DNA from: Methanomicrobiaceae archaeon
GTDB taxonomy: Archaea; Halobacteriota; Methanomicrobia; Methanomicrobiales; Methanomicrobiaceae
Direction of reading: 5' to 3'
NCBI GenBank assembly: GCA_016928355.1
Contig: JAFGKW010000056.1
Span: forward strand, 1-64,000
Length of the DNA stretch: 64,000 nucleotides
The notes under the pieces: model-generated
Database searches by the model: none
Seen by the model: only the letters and a program-made list of their open reading frames with translations
Told to the model about the DNA's origin: nothing
Translations under genes and position numbers: made by a program
In this document: positions 9,214 through 24,216 of the stretch, one piece after another
Position numbering within the stretch: the stretch's first letter is position 1
How the letters are laid out: each line of letters starts with the position of its first letter

Positions 9214-11151
9214 TCACCCAACATAATACGTGTGAATCCTGACCATTGGCTGAACACCTGCACCTTCAAGGTTCCCCTGGGCCCAGGAATACCGTTCCCG
9301 GATTCCTTCAGGCAATTCATTTAATGAGATCTCATTAAACCCATACCTCCTGTAGAAACCGGTCAGGTGGCTGACTGAGAACATATAGAGATCATCATTA
9401 TGGCAGGCCTCCGCAAGAGCACCGACAACAAGATGTGCATATCCCTTTTTACGAAAACCTTCAGGCGTATATACTCCGTCTACTTCATATCCGTCAATAT
9501 GACGCCTGCATCTTGCGACTGAAACTAATTCCTCTCCCAAAAAAACACCGAATATGCGATCAATTTCCGGATCACCCCTGGTATTATGGTAATCCACCCA
9601 GATATTATCTGCTTTATAAAATTCTTCTCCTTTAAGTTCACGAACAGCAGATACGGCTTCCCCCGAAAGTTTGTCTACGGATGAAATAGTTGAATCTGTG
9701 GATTCCTGTTCTAATTTGCTCCTATCTTTCTCATCCTCTTCTCCTTCATCTATTCTAAAACCCCCTGAAGGTACAATCAGTTCAAATCTTGCACCCTTTC
9801 CGGCAATACCCGTTTCACGAATTTCAATGCCGGTAATAGAGAGAATTTCATGCGACAGAAACAGGCCGTGCCCGTAACCCTCTTCACCACTCTGGTTAAA
9901 CAAAGTTTTTTTATCCGAATCAACGATTCCCGGCCCGTCATCCTCCACTATTATGTAGCATTTATCATCCCGGATATTATAGTTCACAATTATTCCGGTC
10001 ACTTCTCCCTTGAACTTGAGTGGATTTTCGAATAGATGGTAAAAGACAGTGGAAAGGTATGGATCAGCGAAAATTTCCAGTCTCTCTGTCCACGGGTGAA
10101 AATCAACCTTACCCATATCAAGTTTCCCGGCGGCTTTTTTCACTTCATCCTGTACAGATAACCATGCCGGAGATTTAGTACCGAGATCTCGGAAATCCCG
10201 TGAAATTTCAAGTCTCCTGTGTACATTTTTTATCACATCTTTTAATTTTTTTATGAAAATGTGAAAATCCGGTTCAGTAAACTTTCCTTCTTCGGTCTCG
10301 CGAATGAAACCGGAAATTACATTCAGATTGTTTGAAATGTCCGTCCTGATAATCCCTGTCAGTGTATTGAGCTTTCGGGTTGTATTTGAGAGTGCAGACT
10401 CCGTCATCACCATATCGGTCACATTCCTTATAGTCTCAATTGCTCCGTTTGTGTTTCCAAAAGGATCCTTTAATGCAGTGGCAGAAAAATGAAGATACAC
10501 TCCGCTTTGTCCTTTGAAATGGGGAATTAATAGATCAGCAATATAATTGTCAGATTCCTTTATCAGATTCGGGTATTTAGATTTTGTTGCAGGATCTTCA
10601 TTTAATGCCAGATCAATCAGAATCGGACGCCTCTTACCATAAAATGGGATTGCATATTCATAATTTCCTTTATTAAGAATTTCAGACTTTTTTATACCTG
10701 TCAAATCCTCAATTGCCTTATTCCAGGCAATAACAAATCCGTCCTTATTGATGGCAAAGGTTGCATCAGGCAGAAATTCGATAATTTCATTTAACTGCTG
10801 CTCCGATTTTCTTAATTTGAATGAAAGGAGAGATACAATTACTCCTATCAGAGTAAAGATCAATACCCTGGATATTGTTGAAACAATCAGGGTGATATCA
10901 GGTGGATAATATACAGAAGTAATTAGCAGACCATATATCATTGCAATAAAAATAAGGAACGGGTAGCAGCGTTTAGGATACCAGTACGCTGCCAGAATAA
11001 TTGGAAAATACATTAAATGCGCCAAAACAATTGTAATTCCCATCAATATTCCGGCAAGATTGATTCCAATAGTTAATATAGTTAATATCAACAGAATCAG
11101 AATACGTCTTCTTTGAAAGACAATATTTTTTAAAAAATTATTCTGTTTCAT
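9214..11151 (-). CDS. Membrane PAS/histidine-kinase-like protein fused to C-terminal GNAT acetyltransferase domain
   Basis: N-terminal hydrophobic helices, PAS (NEIIEFLPDATFAINKDGFVIAWN), HATPase (LFENPLKF, DDGPGI, GHGLFL), C-terminal GNAT-like GVYTPEGFRKKGYAHLVVGALAE. Confidence 0.88.
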   Translation of the reverse strand: MKQNNFLKNIVFQRRRILILLILTILTIGINLAGILMGITIVLAHLMYFPIILAAYWYPKRCYPFLIFIAMIYGLLITSVYYPPDITLIVSTISRVLIFTLIGVIVSLLSFKLRKSEQQLNEIIEFLPDATFAINKDGFVIAWNKAIEDLTGIKKSEILNKGNYEYAIPFYGKRRPILIDLALNEDPATKSKYPNLIKESDNYIADLLIPHFKGQSGVYLHFSATALKDPFGNTNGAIETIRNVTDMVMTESALSNTTRKLNTLTGIIRTDISNNLNVISGFIRETEEGKFTEPDFHIFIKKLKDVIKNVHRRLEISRDFRDLGTKSPAWLSVQDEVKKAAGKLDMGKVDFHPWTERLEIFADPYLSTVFYHLFENPLKFKGEVTGIIVNYNIRDDKCYIIVEDDGPGIVDSDKKTLFNQSGEEGYGHGLFLSHEILSITGIEIRETGIAGKGARFELIVPSGGFRIDEGEEDEKDRSKLEQESTDSTISSVDKLSGEAVSAVRELKGEEFYKADNIWVDYHNTRGDPEIDRIFGVFLGEELVSVARCRRHIDGYEVDGVYTPEGFRKKGYAHLVVGALAEACHNDDLYMFSVSHLTGFYRRYGFNEISLNELPEGIRERYSWAQGNLEGAGVQPMVRIHTYYVG

Positions 11152-11308
11152 GTTTTGGATCAGTCTCTCTATATGACTGTAATTTGAAAAACATTCCTGT
11201 TGTACAAGTCAGTATCACGAATAAGCCTAAACCTGACAGATAAAACGGACATATTCTGGTAAATCCACTCCCCAAAAAATACAAATCAATAGATTTTCTA
11301 TATTAAAT

Positions 11309-11908
11309 ATGAAAATACTCGGCATAAGCGGAAGTCCAAGGAAGAATGGAAATACAGATACAATACTAAAAGAGATCCTAAGAGGTGCCGGGGAATCTGA
11401 CATCCCTAATATAGAAACAGAAGCATTATTTCTCAGGGATTATGTTATCAGTCCCTGTACCGGTTGCGAATTATGCCGGAAGGATCTTACGTGCTCCCGC
11501 TTCAACGACGGAATGAATCTTATATATCCGAAGATAGAGGAAGCCGAAATACTGGTACTCGGTTCACCGGTATACAACTACAATGTAACCAGCCAGATGA
11601 AATCGTTCATCGACCGGCTGTATCCCTATTACATCTTCTCAGATGGCCGTCCAGGGAGTTATGGTTCAAGGCTAGCCGGCAAAGGGAAAAAGGCTCTGGT
11701 TTTTTCAGTCTGCGAACAGACCGATCCGGAAGAGACAGGATTCGCAACAGAGGCCATGGCCAGACCTCTTAAGGCGCTGGGTTACCATATCTGTCGATCC
11801 TTTCCAATATGCGGCTTTTTTGATAAAGGAGCTGTTCTTAAAGATAAAAATATCCTCCATAAGGTATACTCCCTTGGAATGGAACTTGCCGGATGCAGCG
11901 ACAAATGA
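11309..11908 (+). CDS. Iron-sulfur flavoprotein / NADPH-dependent FMN reductase family
   Basis: MKILGISGSPRKNGNTDTIL, CTGCELCRKDLTC, GSPVYNYNVTSQMKSFIDR. Confidence 0.9.
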   Translation: MKILGISGSPRKNGNTDTILKEILRGAGESDIPNIETEALFLRDYVISPCTGCELCRKDLTCSRFNDGMNLIYPKIEEAEILVLGSPVYNYNVTSQMKSFIDRLYPYYIFSDGRPGSYGSRLAGKGKKALVFSVCEQTDPEETGFATEAMARPLKALGYHICRSFPICGFFDKGAVLKDKNILHKVYSLGMELAGCSDK

Positions 11909-12049
11909 AATGTGTTTCGATCAGATTCCAGAAATGGTAACAATAATTAAGAATATTATGATAATTATTTAACAATAGTTACAGACAGTATCAATTTTTT
12001 TCATAAATAACGGCAAATTCTCTTTATTTTGGATATATTTAAGTAACCT

Positions 12050-12712
12050 GTGATCTCATTGTCTTTGTGGCTTAAAATGCAGAACGTCGCCGAAATGTCA
12101 CTGGAAAATTCTTCCTCAGATATAGGAATTGAGAAGAAAAGAAAGGAAATTATTCAGAAACTTATCAGTTACCTGAAAAGCGATGAGCTTACATTCAGGT
12201 GGAAATCAGCAGAGATGCTGGGGGATATGCATGCCGCAGAGGCCGTTGAACCATTAATAGAAGCCCTTTCTGATGAATATGTTGATGTAAGCTGGATCGC
12301 TGCAAAATCACTTGGAAAAATCGGCGACAAGAGGGCAACCCTCCCCCTGATAAGATGCCTTGGAAGTGATAAACAGTGGCTGAGAAAAGGTGCTGCAATT
12401 GGCCTTGGCATGCTTGGTGATAAAAGAGCGGTTAAACCTTTGATAATGCTCCTTGAAGATAAAAAGGAGAAAGTCAGAATTGCAGTAATAAAAGCACTTG
12501 AAGAGATCGGAGATGAACGTGCTGTTTTACCTGTTATCAAAAGACTTACGGACAAGAGTAAAAAGGTGAAAATTGAGGCAGTTAATACACTTATAGGCTT
12601 TGGAGGAGAAGAAGCGCTCAACGCCATAAAAGAGCACGCCGGCGATCCGGACATTAAAAATAAAATTGAAGAAGCAATAAAAATTCTGGAAAAAGTTAAT
12701 AGCAATTCATAA
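12050..12712 (+). CDS. HEAT-repeat (PBS lyase-like) protein
   Basis: Repeated ~31-residue units AVEPLIEALSDEYVDVSWIAAKSLGKIGDKRA etc.; ORF starts GTG, an ATG is available at 12077. Confidence 0.88.
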   Translation: MISLSLWLKMQNVAEMSLENSSSDIGIEKKRKEIIQKLISYLKSDELTFRWKSAEMLGDMHAAEAVEPLIEALSDEYVDVSWIAAKSLGKIGDKRATLPLIRCLGSDKQWLRKGAAIGLGMLGDKRAVKPLIMLLEDKKEKVRIAVIKALEEIGDERAVLPVIKRLTDKSKKVKIEAVNTLIGFGGEEALNAIKEHAGDPDIKNKIEEAIKILEKVNSNS

Positions 12713-12821
12713 TCTTCTGCAAGAAAAGAAATTTATCCGGATCTTTTTGGGATCATATTCCAGCACATTATTCGACAGATATTTATATAGCTATTCTAAT
12801 ATCAATCGCTGGGAGGTATTT

Positions 12822-14309
12822 ATGTCCTTTTATCGATGCAACATATGTAATGTTTTCGAATATGATACTGAAAGAGGCGACTCCGTCACCGATATTCATC
12901 CTCATACAAATCCCTTTGAATTTCCTGATGACTGGAGATGCCCAATATGTCATTCAGACAGGAGTCATTTAATAGAGATTACAGTTCACAAACACCCTTC
13001 TTTGACTAAACAGGAATTTACCTGTCCGGTCTGCGGGGCAAAAAGTGAGATCAGTCTTACGGAAATTGTGAAAACAGAAAGAACAGGTTATCTTGAAAAA
13101 TGGGAAAGAGAATCTGATGATACCGAGATAACAATGCATATAATCCATAAAATATCTGCATCAGGAAAGCCGGTTATCGAACCGATGAGAACCAAAAAAA
13201 ATGTTCCTTCATGGGATGAGATATTAATTGCAGGGGCACAGCTTGCAAAAATCCCGAAAAATAGTGCTGATCCGGTAAATACAAGAACAATTATTGGTCC
13301 GAATGCAAAAATTCCACTTATTATTGAAACTCCGCTATATATTACACATATGTCGTTTGGAGCTTTATCAAGGGAGATGAAGATTGCACTTGCAAAGGGA
13401 AGTTCAGCCGTAAAAACCGCTATCGGCTCGGGAGAGGGAGGAATTCTTGAAGAAGAAAGAAATGAGGCATATAGATACATTTTTGAATATGTTCCTAATC
13501 GTTACAGTGTAACAAGGGAAAACATGCAATCTGCCGATGCGATTGAAATAAAGATAGGCCAGTCCTCAAAACCTGGAATGGGTGGGGAAATCCCGGCTGA
13601 AAAAGCGACAAAAGAGATTGCATCAATCAGAGGTTTTCCTGAAGGAACAGACATTATTAGTCCTGCATCCTTTGAAGATATCAGGAACAGCGAAGATCTT
13701 AAGAAAAAAGTAAACTGGCTCCGCCAGGAATCGGGTGGAAAGCCTATAGGAATAAAATTAGCTGCAGGGAATATCGAAGCTGATATGGAGGTTGCTGTAT
13801 ATGCAAATCCCGATTTCATTACGATCGACGGAAGACCGGGCGGAACGGGAGCCGGAGATATAATAATTAAGGACGCGACATCTATCCCTACAATCTACGC
13901 ACTTCACAGGGCCCGGAGATATCTTGATGAAAACGGTAGAAAGGATATTTCTCTTGTAATAACCGGAGGACTTAGGCTCGCCTCCGATTTCACCAAAGCA
14001 ATCGCTATGGGTGCAGATGCAGTTGCAATAGGGACAGCTGCACTTATGGCAGCCGCATGCCAGCAGTACAGGATGTGCAATACGGGAAAATGTCCTGTTG
14101 GAGTTACAACCCAGAATCCGAATCTCAGAAAACGACTGAAAACAGATATTTCAGCAAAAAAGCTCGAAAATTTTTTACAAGTCTCAACAGAAGAATTAAA
14201 AGATTTTGCACGGCTTACAGGACATAGTTCTGTTCATGAACTATCAACGAATGATCTCTTCACTACCAGTTCGGAGATATCGGATTATACTTCAATAAGA
14301 CACGTATAA
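12822..14309 (+). CDS. Glutamate synthase (FMN-binding, GltB-like) with N-terminal rubredoxin-like/zinc-ribbon region
   Basis: ATG at 12822 preceded by GGGAGGT; N-terminal CNIC...CPIC and CPVCG; C-terminal GRPGGTGAGDIIIKDATSIPTIYALHRAR and CNTGKCPVGVTTQNP. Confidence 0.9.
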   Translation: MSFYRCNICNVFEYDTERGDSVTDIHPHTNPFEFPDDWRCPICHSDRSHLIEITVHKHPSLTKQEFTCPVCGAKSEISLTEIVKTERTGYLEKWERESDDTEITMHIIHKISASGKPVIEPMRTKKNVPSWDEILIAGAQLAKIPKNSADPVNTRTIIGPNAKIPLIIETPLYITHMSFGALSREMKIALAKGSSAVKTAIGSGEGGILEEERNEAYRYIFEYVPNRYSVTRENMQSADAIEIKIGQSSKPGMGGEIPAEKATKEIASIRGFPEGTDIISPASFEDIRNSEDLKKKVNWLRQESGGKPIGIKLAAGNIEADMEVAVYANPDFITIDGRPGGTGAGDIIIKDATSIPTIYALHRARRYLDENGRKDISLVITGGLRLASDFTKAIAMGADAVAIGTAALMAAACQQYRMCNTGKCPVGVTTQNPNLRKRLKTDISAKKLENFLQVSTEELKDFARLTGHSSVHELSTNDLFTTSSEISDYTSIRHV

Positions 14310-14322
14310 AAAAAAAGGCTTT

Positions 14323-14802
14323 TCAGGCCTGATCATCATCCTCTTCTTCATCAGAGGCTGTAATGATCTGGACACTGGATATATCATGCTGTCTTTCTGC
14401 AAGCTTGTTCGCCTTGAAGATATTTTTACCGCCTTTTCCAATGGCAATACCCATATCCTCCTCTTCCACATCGATAAGAGCTTCGAACTCCCCTTCCTCG
14501 TTTTCACTGATATCAACAGATATTACCCTTGCAGGAAGGAAACAGTTCTTAATAAACTGAACAGGATCATTTGAAAATTCGACTACCTCAATCTTCTTTC
14601 CCAGCTCATCTGAAGCTTTCTTGATGCTGACGCCGCTTTTACCTATTGCACGGCCCATATCACCAGGATTAATTACGAAGATCAGGCGTTCATTCTTTTC
14701 ATCAATAACACAGTCACGGCTTCCCGCACCTGTAATATCCTCAAAGCTTTTCATCAACTGAAGTGATCTTTCATTAAGAACAATCTCTGACATAATTATC
14801 AT
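14323..14802 (-). CDS. nusA: NusA-like transcription termination signal-binding factor
   Basis: Two KH-type motifs (GRAIGKSGVSIKKA, GIAIGKGGKNIFKA); position downstream of L30e/RNAP genes. Confidence 0.92.
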   Translation of the reverse strand: MIIMSEIVLNERSLQLMKSFEDITGAGSRDCVIDEKNERLIFVINPGDMGRAIGKSGVSIKKASDELGKKIEVVEFSNDPVQFIKNCFLPARVISVDISENEEGEFEALIDVEEEDMGIAIGKGGKNIFKANKLAERQHDISSVQIITASDEEEDDDQA

Positions 14803-15086
14803 TCCTTTATTAATGTAAGGATGTCAGACTCGCCTGCATCCTCAATCGAAAGAGCACTTACCATAAACGGGTTACCGCATGCCTTACCAAGCTGCATACT
14901 TGAATCAGAAGATTTGTATACGAAAATATCCTTTTCTGTAAGATAATTTACGAACTCCTCAGGACAGTTGGATGCAACAACAACCATCTTTGATCTTCCG
15001 CTGTCTATTGAATTTTTAGTTTCATTTTGGCCGAAAATTACATTTCCGGATTTAATTGCGCGTCTGAGCGATGTTTCAAAATCCAT
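14799..15086 (-). CDS. rpl30e: Ribosomal protein L30e (eL30)
   Basis: L7Ae/L30e fold sequence FETSLRRAIKSGNVIFGQNETKNSI; conserved context. Confidence 0.92.
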   Translation of the reverse strand: MDFETSLRRAIKSGNVIFGQNETKNSIDSGRSKMVVVASNCPEEFVNYLTEKDIFVYKSSDSSMQLGKACGNPFMVSALSIEDAGESDILTLIKE

Positions 15087-15141
15087 TTGATTTCACCTGA
15101 ATTTAATAAATTTTTTCTTAATTATTATTACCATCATAAAT

Positions 15142-18953
<3,812 letters not shown>

Positions 18954-18965
18954 ATTTTTTACCCC

Positions 18966-20795
18966 CTATACCTGGTCCTCCAGGTGAAGCCTGGGCGCAA
19001 TACCCATACTCTTCATCTCGTCGAGGAGCAGTTTGAATGCATAACTCATCTCGACCGAGTAGATATCGGTTTCGTTGCCGCATGCAAGGCAGCGTGTGAC
19101 ATTGCGGTTGTGATCGAGGAAAGCGATCATTCCGCACTTGGCGCAGACATACTGGTTGACTTTATCAGATTCATCTAAAAGACGTTCCTTTAAAGCCATT
19201 GCAGCACCATGGCCGATTAACACATCACGCTCCATCTCTCCAAATCTCAGACCTCCTTCACGGGCACGACCCTCTGTCGGCTGGCGTGTAAGTACCTGAA
19301 CAGGTCCGCGTGAACGTGCGTGCATCTTTGAAGATACCATGTGGTAGAGCTTCTGGTAATAGATAACTCCTACGTAGATATCCGCCTTGAACTGCCTTCC
19401 TGTGATACCATCATACATTACCTCACGGCCGTTATGGGCAAATCCAAGTGCCTGAAGAGAATCCCTGAGGTTCTCCTCTTCCTCGCCGGAGAAAGCTGTT
19501 GCCTCGATCCTTCTTCCCTCAAGGGAGGCAACCTTTCCTCCAATCATTTCGAGCATGTGCCCGACTGTCATACGTGAAGGGATTGCATGAGGGTTGATAA
19601 CAAGATCAGGTGCGATTCCCGATTCTGTAAAGGGCATGTTCTCCTGCGGGATGATGAGGCCGACAACACCTTTCTGACCGTGTCTTGATGCAAACTTGTC
19701 ACCAACTTCAGGTACACGAAGATCACGTGTCCTGACCTTTACAAGACGTGAAGAGTTCTCACCTTCGGTTATTATTACAGTATCGACGATTCCGCGTTCG
19801 TTGCTCCTCATTGTAACGGATGTATCGCGGCGCTTTTCGACTGCAATCAGCTCTCCGCTCGGTTCCTCAAGGAAACGCGGGGGGGAAGTCTTTCCAATGA
19901 GGACATCTTTTTCATGGACAACTGTCTCGGGGTTGATTACACCGTCAGAATCAAGACTCTGGTATGATTCGGTACCATGTGCACCTGAGACTTCCTCATC
20001 GGGCACCTCTATCTTGTCGATCTGTCCGCCGGGGTAGCGTCTCTCTTCCCCGTCATATGTCCTGAAGAAGTGCGACCTGCCGACTCCACGCTCAATTGAG
20101 GCCTTATTGAAGATCAATGCATCCTCAATATTGAAACCTTCATATGAGAGAACAGCAACGACAAGGTTCTGTCCTGCGGCACGGTCATCGGACCCGATAA
20201 CCTTTGAGGTCTGGGTATGAACAATCGGTTTCTGGACATAATGTAAAAGATGACCTCTTGTATCCGGCCTCAGTTTCATATTTGAAGCCCCGAATCCAAG
20301 TGCCTGTTTAATCATACCTGCACCCATCGTAACACGGGGAGATGCATTGTGTTCCGGGAAGGGAACATGTGCAGCACCGATTCCAAGAATAAGAGATGCA
20401 TCTATTTCCATATGAGTATGCTCGGGAGTGAGATCCTCTTCCCTTATTGCGATAAAAAGATCCTCTTCCTCTTCCGCGTCAATGAACTCAATCAGTCCAT
20501 CAGTTATAAGATCATTAAACTCAATTTCAGAAGAATCAAGCCTTCTTATATCCTCATTGGTAATGAGCGGTCTTCCATTCTCCACAACAACGAGAGGCCG
20601 CCGTGCACGCCCTCTGTCGGTATGAACAATGATATCCCCGTTAAATTCCTTGTGTGATATATTGATTTCAGTGGATATTTCCCCGCGCCTGCGCATCTTA
20701 CGGACATCACGGACCAGAGCAACAGGGTCCTCACAAAGTCCGATAAGAGCCCCGTCTATAAATACCCTTGATTTTTTAATGATGTTTGCGCTCAT
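18966..20795 (-). CDS. rpoB1: DNA-directed RNA polymerase subunit B'
   Basis: [67 protein letters not shown]. Confidence 0.98.
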   Translation of the reverse strand: MSANIIKKSRVFIDGALIGLCEDPVALVRDVRKMRRRGEISTEINISHKEFNGDIIVHTDRGRARRPLVVVENGRPLITNEDIRRLDSSEIEFNDLITDGLIEFIDAEEEEDLFIAIREEDLTPEHTHMEIDASLILGIGAAHVPFPEHNASPRVTMGAGMIKQALGFGASNMKLRPDTRGHLLHYVQKPIVHTQTSKVIGSDDRAAGQNLVVAVLSYEGFNIEDALIFNKASIERGVGRSHFFRTYDGEERRYPGGQIDKIEVPDEEVSGAHGTESYQSLDSDGVINPETVVHEKDVLIGKTSPPRFLEEPSGELIAVEKRRDTSVTMRSNERGIVDTVIITEGENSSRLVKVRTRDLRVPEVGDKFASRHGQKGVVGLIIPQENMPFTESGIAPDLVINPHAIPSRMTVGHMLEMIGGKVASLEGRRIEATAFSGEEEENLRDSLQALGFAHNGREVMYDGITGRQFKADIYVGVIYYQKLYHMVSSKMHARSRGPVQVLTRQPTEGRAREGGLRFGEMERDVLIGHGAAMALKERLLDESDKVNQYVCAKCGMIAFLDHNRNVTRCLACGNETDIYSVEMSYAFKLLLDEMKSMGIAPRLHLEDQV

Positions 20796-22360
20796 AACAA
20801 CTCCTGGTTTAATTCTTCTACACCGAGATTATACAGCACTCTCATAACCACCTGTTCATCCTTTACACCCTTGGAAATTTCCACCATCTGGGCAAAGTTC
20901 TTTACAAGACCACAATTTGGACCTTCAGGAGTCTCTGAAGGACATATCCTGCCCCATTGTGTAGGATGAAGATCACGTGCCTCGAAATGCGGCTGTGAAC
21001 GGGAGAGAGGAGATATTACACGTCTCAGATGTGATATTACAGCCATATGGTCCACGCGATCGAGAAGTTGTGATACACCAGTCCTTCCACCAACCCAGTT
21101 TCCTGTTGCAAGAGGATGTAGAAGGCGTTCTGTAAGGACATCTGCACGCACAGCCGTGCTTATTGAAAGATCACGATGCCTCATACTCGCACGTTCGAGC
21201 TGATACTTTACATCTCTTGTAAGCCTGTTGAGAGAGATACGGAAGAGATCCTCCATAAGGTCTCCTGCAAGTTTCAGGCGCTTGTTGGAATAATGATCCT
21301 TATCATCGATCTTTCTCTTTTCCAGGACAAGATCAAAGCATGCCTCTGCCATTCTTCCAAGGAAATGAGCCTTTGCAAGCCTGACTGTATGCACATGTGC
21401 GGAATAACCGGGGTCTTCCTCCTTAATTCCGGCAGGCATTAGTTCATTGAGATGTGGGAGAAGATAATTGTCAAGAACAAACTCTGCGCGCTTTTTCTGG
21501 TAATCGCGCGTCTGATTGGGTGCAAGCTTCTTTCCGACATACATAACACCCTCTTCAACAGTATCACATTCGCCTTCTTCGAGATTCTGAAGCATAAACG
21601 TCAGAATATCCTCATCTGTTGAAACTGCATTGACGATGTCATGATCACTGGTCAGTCCCAGCGCCCTCATAAGGTCTACGAATTTAAGGTGACCGGCAAC
21701 TGACGGGAAGGAGACTTCGAGAAGATTCCTCTTGTTACGCTCGACAATTACCAGTGCGCGATAACCTCGATACTGGGAGAATACCTTTGCGACATAGATC
21801 TTTTCATTGTATCGCTCAGTCGACTCTGTCATAATCTTGTTTGATGCAAGATCCTCAAGGGTCATCAAAACGCGTTCAGAACCGTTTACAATGAAATATC
21901 CACCTGGATCGTGGGAGTCCTCCCCCTGCTCGATTCTCTCTTCATCAGACATCCCGGCGAGATTGCAGACTTGTGAGCCAACCATTACAGGAAGTTGACC
22001 GATTGTTGTTGTAACAGGATCATGGCGTACATCACCCTGAACAAGGATCATGTCGAGCATAATCGGAGCTGCGTAAGTCAGGTTCCTAAGTCTTGCCTCA
22101 CTTGGGAAAAGACTTGACTGGGAACCATCTGCCTCACGAACAACCGGTTTTTCAACCCTTATATTCCCTAATTCCACCCATACAGGATCATTGTCCTTGC
22201 CCCTCTGGGCAATATCGGTTTCAATAACCCTCTGTTCATCAACCACTTTCTGAAGATTAAATTCAAGAAAGTGGTTATATGAATCAAGCTGATGTCTTGC
22301 GACATGTTCTCTTGAAAAGTAAGATTTTGATAATGTCTTTCTATCTAACAAAAAGACCAC
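20792..22360 (-). CDS. rpoB2: DNA-directed RNA polymerase subunit B''
   Basis: [22 protein letters not shown] and [27 protein letters not shown]; 4-nt overlap with rpoB1. Confidence 0.98.
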   Translation of the reverse strand: MVFLLDRKTLSKSYFSREHVARHQLDSYNHFLEFNLQKVVDEQRVIETDIAQRGKDNDPVWVELGNIRVEKPVVREADGSQSSLFPSEARLRNLTYAAPIMLDMILVQGDVRHDPVTTTIGQLPVMVGSQVCNLAGMSDEERIEQGEDSHDPGGYFIVNGSERVLMTLEDLASNKIMTESTERYNEKIYVAKVFSQYRGYRALVIVERNKRNLLEVSFPSVAGHLKFVDLMRALGLTSDHDIVNAVSTDEDILTFMLQNLEEGECDTVEEGVMYVGKKLAPNQTRDYQKKRAEFVLDNYLLPHLNELMPAGIKEEDPGYSAHVHTVRLAKAHFLGRMAEACFDLVLEKRKIDDKDHYSNKRLKLAGDLMEDLFRISLNRLTRDVKYQLERASMRHRDLSISTAVRADVLTERLLHPLATGNWVGGRTGVSQLLDRVDHMAVISHLRRVISPLSRSQPHFEARDLHPTQWGRICPSETPEGPNCGLVKNFAQMVEISKGVKDEQVVMRVLYNLGVEELNQELL

Positions 22361-22372
22361 CCGGATAGTGAT

Positions 22373-22624
22373 TTATTTTTTAGGTCTTTTAACGACCTGA
22401 CGATACGCTTCAGCACGCCCCGCAGTCTGACTGTTGCGAACAATTCTGATTACATCATTGATCTTTGCGCCAATTTCCTTTACCGACGGATCATCGTGGT
22501 AAACTTTTGGAAGCTGGTCGCGGGTGATCTTGTAGGAGGTCAGTAAATCATCGACTTCCTCCACACTCATAATCTGATGGTCTGGGACCATCATATGCCC
22601 TATAACAGAAAATTTGGTGCTCAT
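22373..22624 (-). CDS. rpoH: DNA-directed RNA polymerase subunit H
   Basis: [19 protein letters not shown]...[28 protein letters not shown]. Confidence 0.96.
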   Translation of the reverse strand: MSTKFSVIGHMMVPDHQIMSVEEVDDLLTSYKITRDQLPKVYHDDPSVKEIGAKINDVIRIVRNSQTAGRAEAYRQVVKRPKK

Positions 22625-22714
22625 CTTCTTTTGCCCCTGCCAAATCTATCAATTGTTTTCAGATGTATCACCGCTAAAAAAACATGTACTCAGCACACGA
22701 GATTATCGTGTCAA

Positions 22715-22788
22715 CGGGCCCGGAGGGATTTGAACCCCCGACCACCTGGTTAAAAGCCAGGCGCTCTGCCTAACTGAGCTACAGGCCC
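22715..22788 (-). tRNA. tRNA-Lys (UUU)
   Basis: Reverse complement GGGCCTGTAGCTCAGTTAGGCAGAGCGCCTGGCTTTTAACCAGGTGGTCGGGGGTTCAAATCCCTCCGGGCCCG folds as a complete cloverleaf; anticodon TTT. Confidence 0.96.
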
Positions 22789-22992
22789 ATCAGTATCTCT
22801 AATCAGCATTATTACAACGCATTGAATACACTTAAACTTATCCCATACATAAAAACCAGATAAACAATATCATCCGGTTATCCCAATTATTCCGCGCAAG
22901 AAAAGAATCAGACAATAAAACCTAAAAAAGGTAAAAGATGACCGTTTTCGTAAAAAAAATACAATCTGGAAAAATATCTGACTATGCAGACT

Positions 22993-23613
22993 TTAGGGAA
23001 TAAATGACTTTTTGATCTGTTTTAGCCTTTCTTCCTGGAGATTAATGGACATTTCCATACTCTTTATTGCCTGCGCGATATTCTCGCCCACCTTAAATTC
23101 ATCATTGCTGATATTGTAAGTGGATTCAAGAATCTTTAATAGGCGGCGTGAAACATCCACACTTTTACTGAGACGTTCATATTCTTCGATGATCTTATCT
23201 TCAATCCCTGCTTCCTTTGCCTCTTCAATCTTCTGGGAGATCTCATCTTTTCTTTTGAGGATGTACTCAATCGCTTCATATAACTGGCGATGAGTGGTCG
23301 GCTTCATAACATAATCTTCGATATATGCCCCGTATTCCTGCGCTTCCTCGGGAGTGAGTTGTTTTGCAGTAAGCATCATCACGGGAATTTCCCTTGTATT
23401 GTTATTCGATTTTATATTTTCAAGAGTCTCCCACCCATCCATCGGCTCCATCATTATATCAAGGAGGATCAGATCAGGCTTCAGATCTTTAAGGATCTCA
23501 AGACACTCCGGTCCGCTATAGGCCGCCGTAGGCCTGTATCCCCCACGCTCCAGCATTGCGACAAAAACATCAACAATCATCGGGCTGTCATCAACCACAA
23601 GAATATCATACAT
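22993..23613 (-). CDS. Response regulator (REC domain) with C-terminal helical extension
   Basis: MYDILVVDDSPMIVDVFVAML, DLILLDIMMEPMDGWE, PVMMLTAKQ; ~85-residue predicted helical tail. Confidence 0.93.
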   Translation of the reverse strand: MYDILVVDDSPMIVDVFVAMLERGGYRPTAAYSGPECLEILKDLKPDLILLDIMMEPMDGWETLENIKSNNNTREIPVMMLTAKQLTPEEAQEYGAYIEDYVMKPTTHRQLYEAIEYILKRKDEISQKIEEAKEAGIEDKIIEEYERLSKSVDVSRRLLKILESTYNISNDEFKVGENIAQAIKSMEMSINLQEERLKQIKKSFIP

Positions 23614-23614
23614 G

Positions 23615-24001
23615 TCAGAGATCCTCCCCTATTCTATCAGATATTAAGGCAAGTTTGTTTTTGAATGAAGATATATCTACGGATTGATTAATAACTGTGG
23701 CGATTATATTTCTTTTGCCGGCCCTCTTGATTACCATTAATCCATCATTTTCCATCGTTTCAATCACAATAAAATCAGGGCGGCTCATATGAAATGTTCC
23801 ACAGGCCGCTTCGGATGAGGCAAATATAGTCGCCCCAGTAATTCCAAGAAAAGGGGAAGGAAAATCAGTATTATTTGATTTCCCAATAATTTTCCCGTCA
23901 GTAGAAACTATCACACTTGCAACCACGCCGCCAAGCGATTGTATTTCATCTATATATCCTCTGATTTTAGCCTTCAAAGGGTTTTCTTCAGTCATCTCCA
24001 A
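23615..24001 (-). CDS. Roadblock/LC7-like protein
   Basis: VASVIVSTDGKIIGKSN and TIFASSEAACGTFHM pattern of Roadblock/LC7; one base separates it from the downstream response regulator gene. Confidence 0.8.
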   Translation of the reverse strand: MEMTEENPLKAKIRGYIDEIQSLGGVVASVIVSTDGKIIGKSNNTDFPSPFLGITGATIFASSEAACGTFHMSRPDFIVIETMENDGLMVIKRAGKRNIIATVINQSVDISSFKNKLALISDRIGEDL

Positions 24002-24216
24002 AATACCTCAGCAACAATATAATGATTGTTAATAATTATCTTTAATGTATTTATCAGATACTAAAATTTCATTCGGTTCGATAATAAACAGATTCATTTC
24101 ATATTTTCATTTTCCCCGATAACATCATTTTAGAGATGAAGATTAGCATTATATATGAAATTTACCTCGTTTTATGAATCTATATATATTCAAAACATAA
24201 ATTCTAGAATATACTT

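Noticed and set aside
12169-12705. 178-aa minus-strand ORF
   Set aside because: Antisense shadow of the HEAT-repeat gene; Ser/Ile-rich shadow composition.
13088-13480. 130-aa minus-strand ORF
   Set aside because: Antisense shadow of the glutamate synthase gene.
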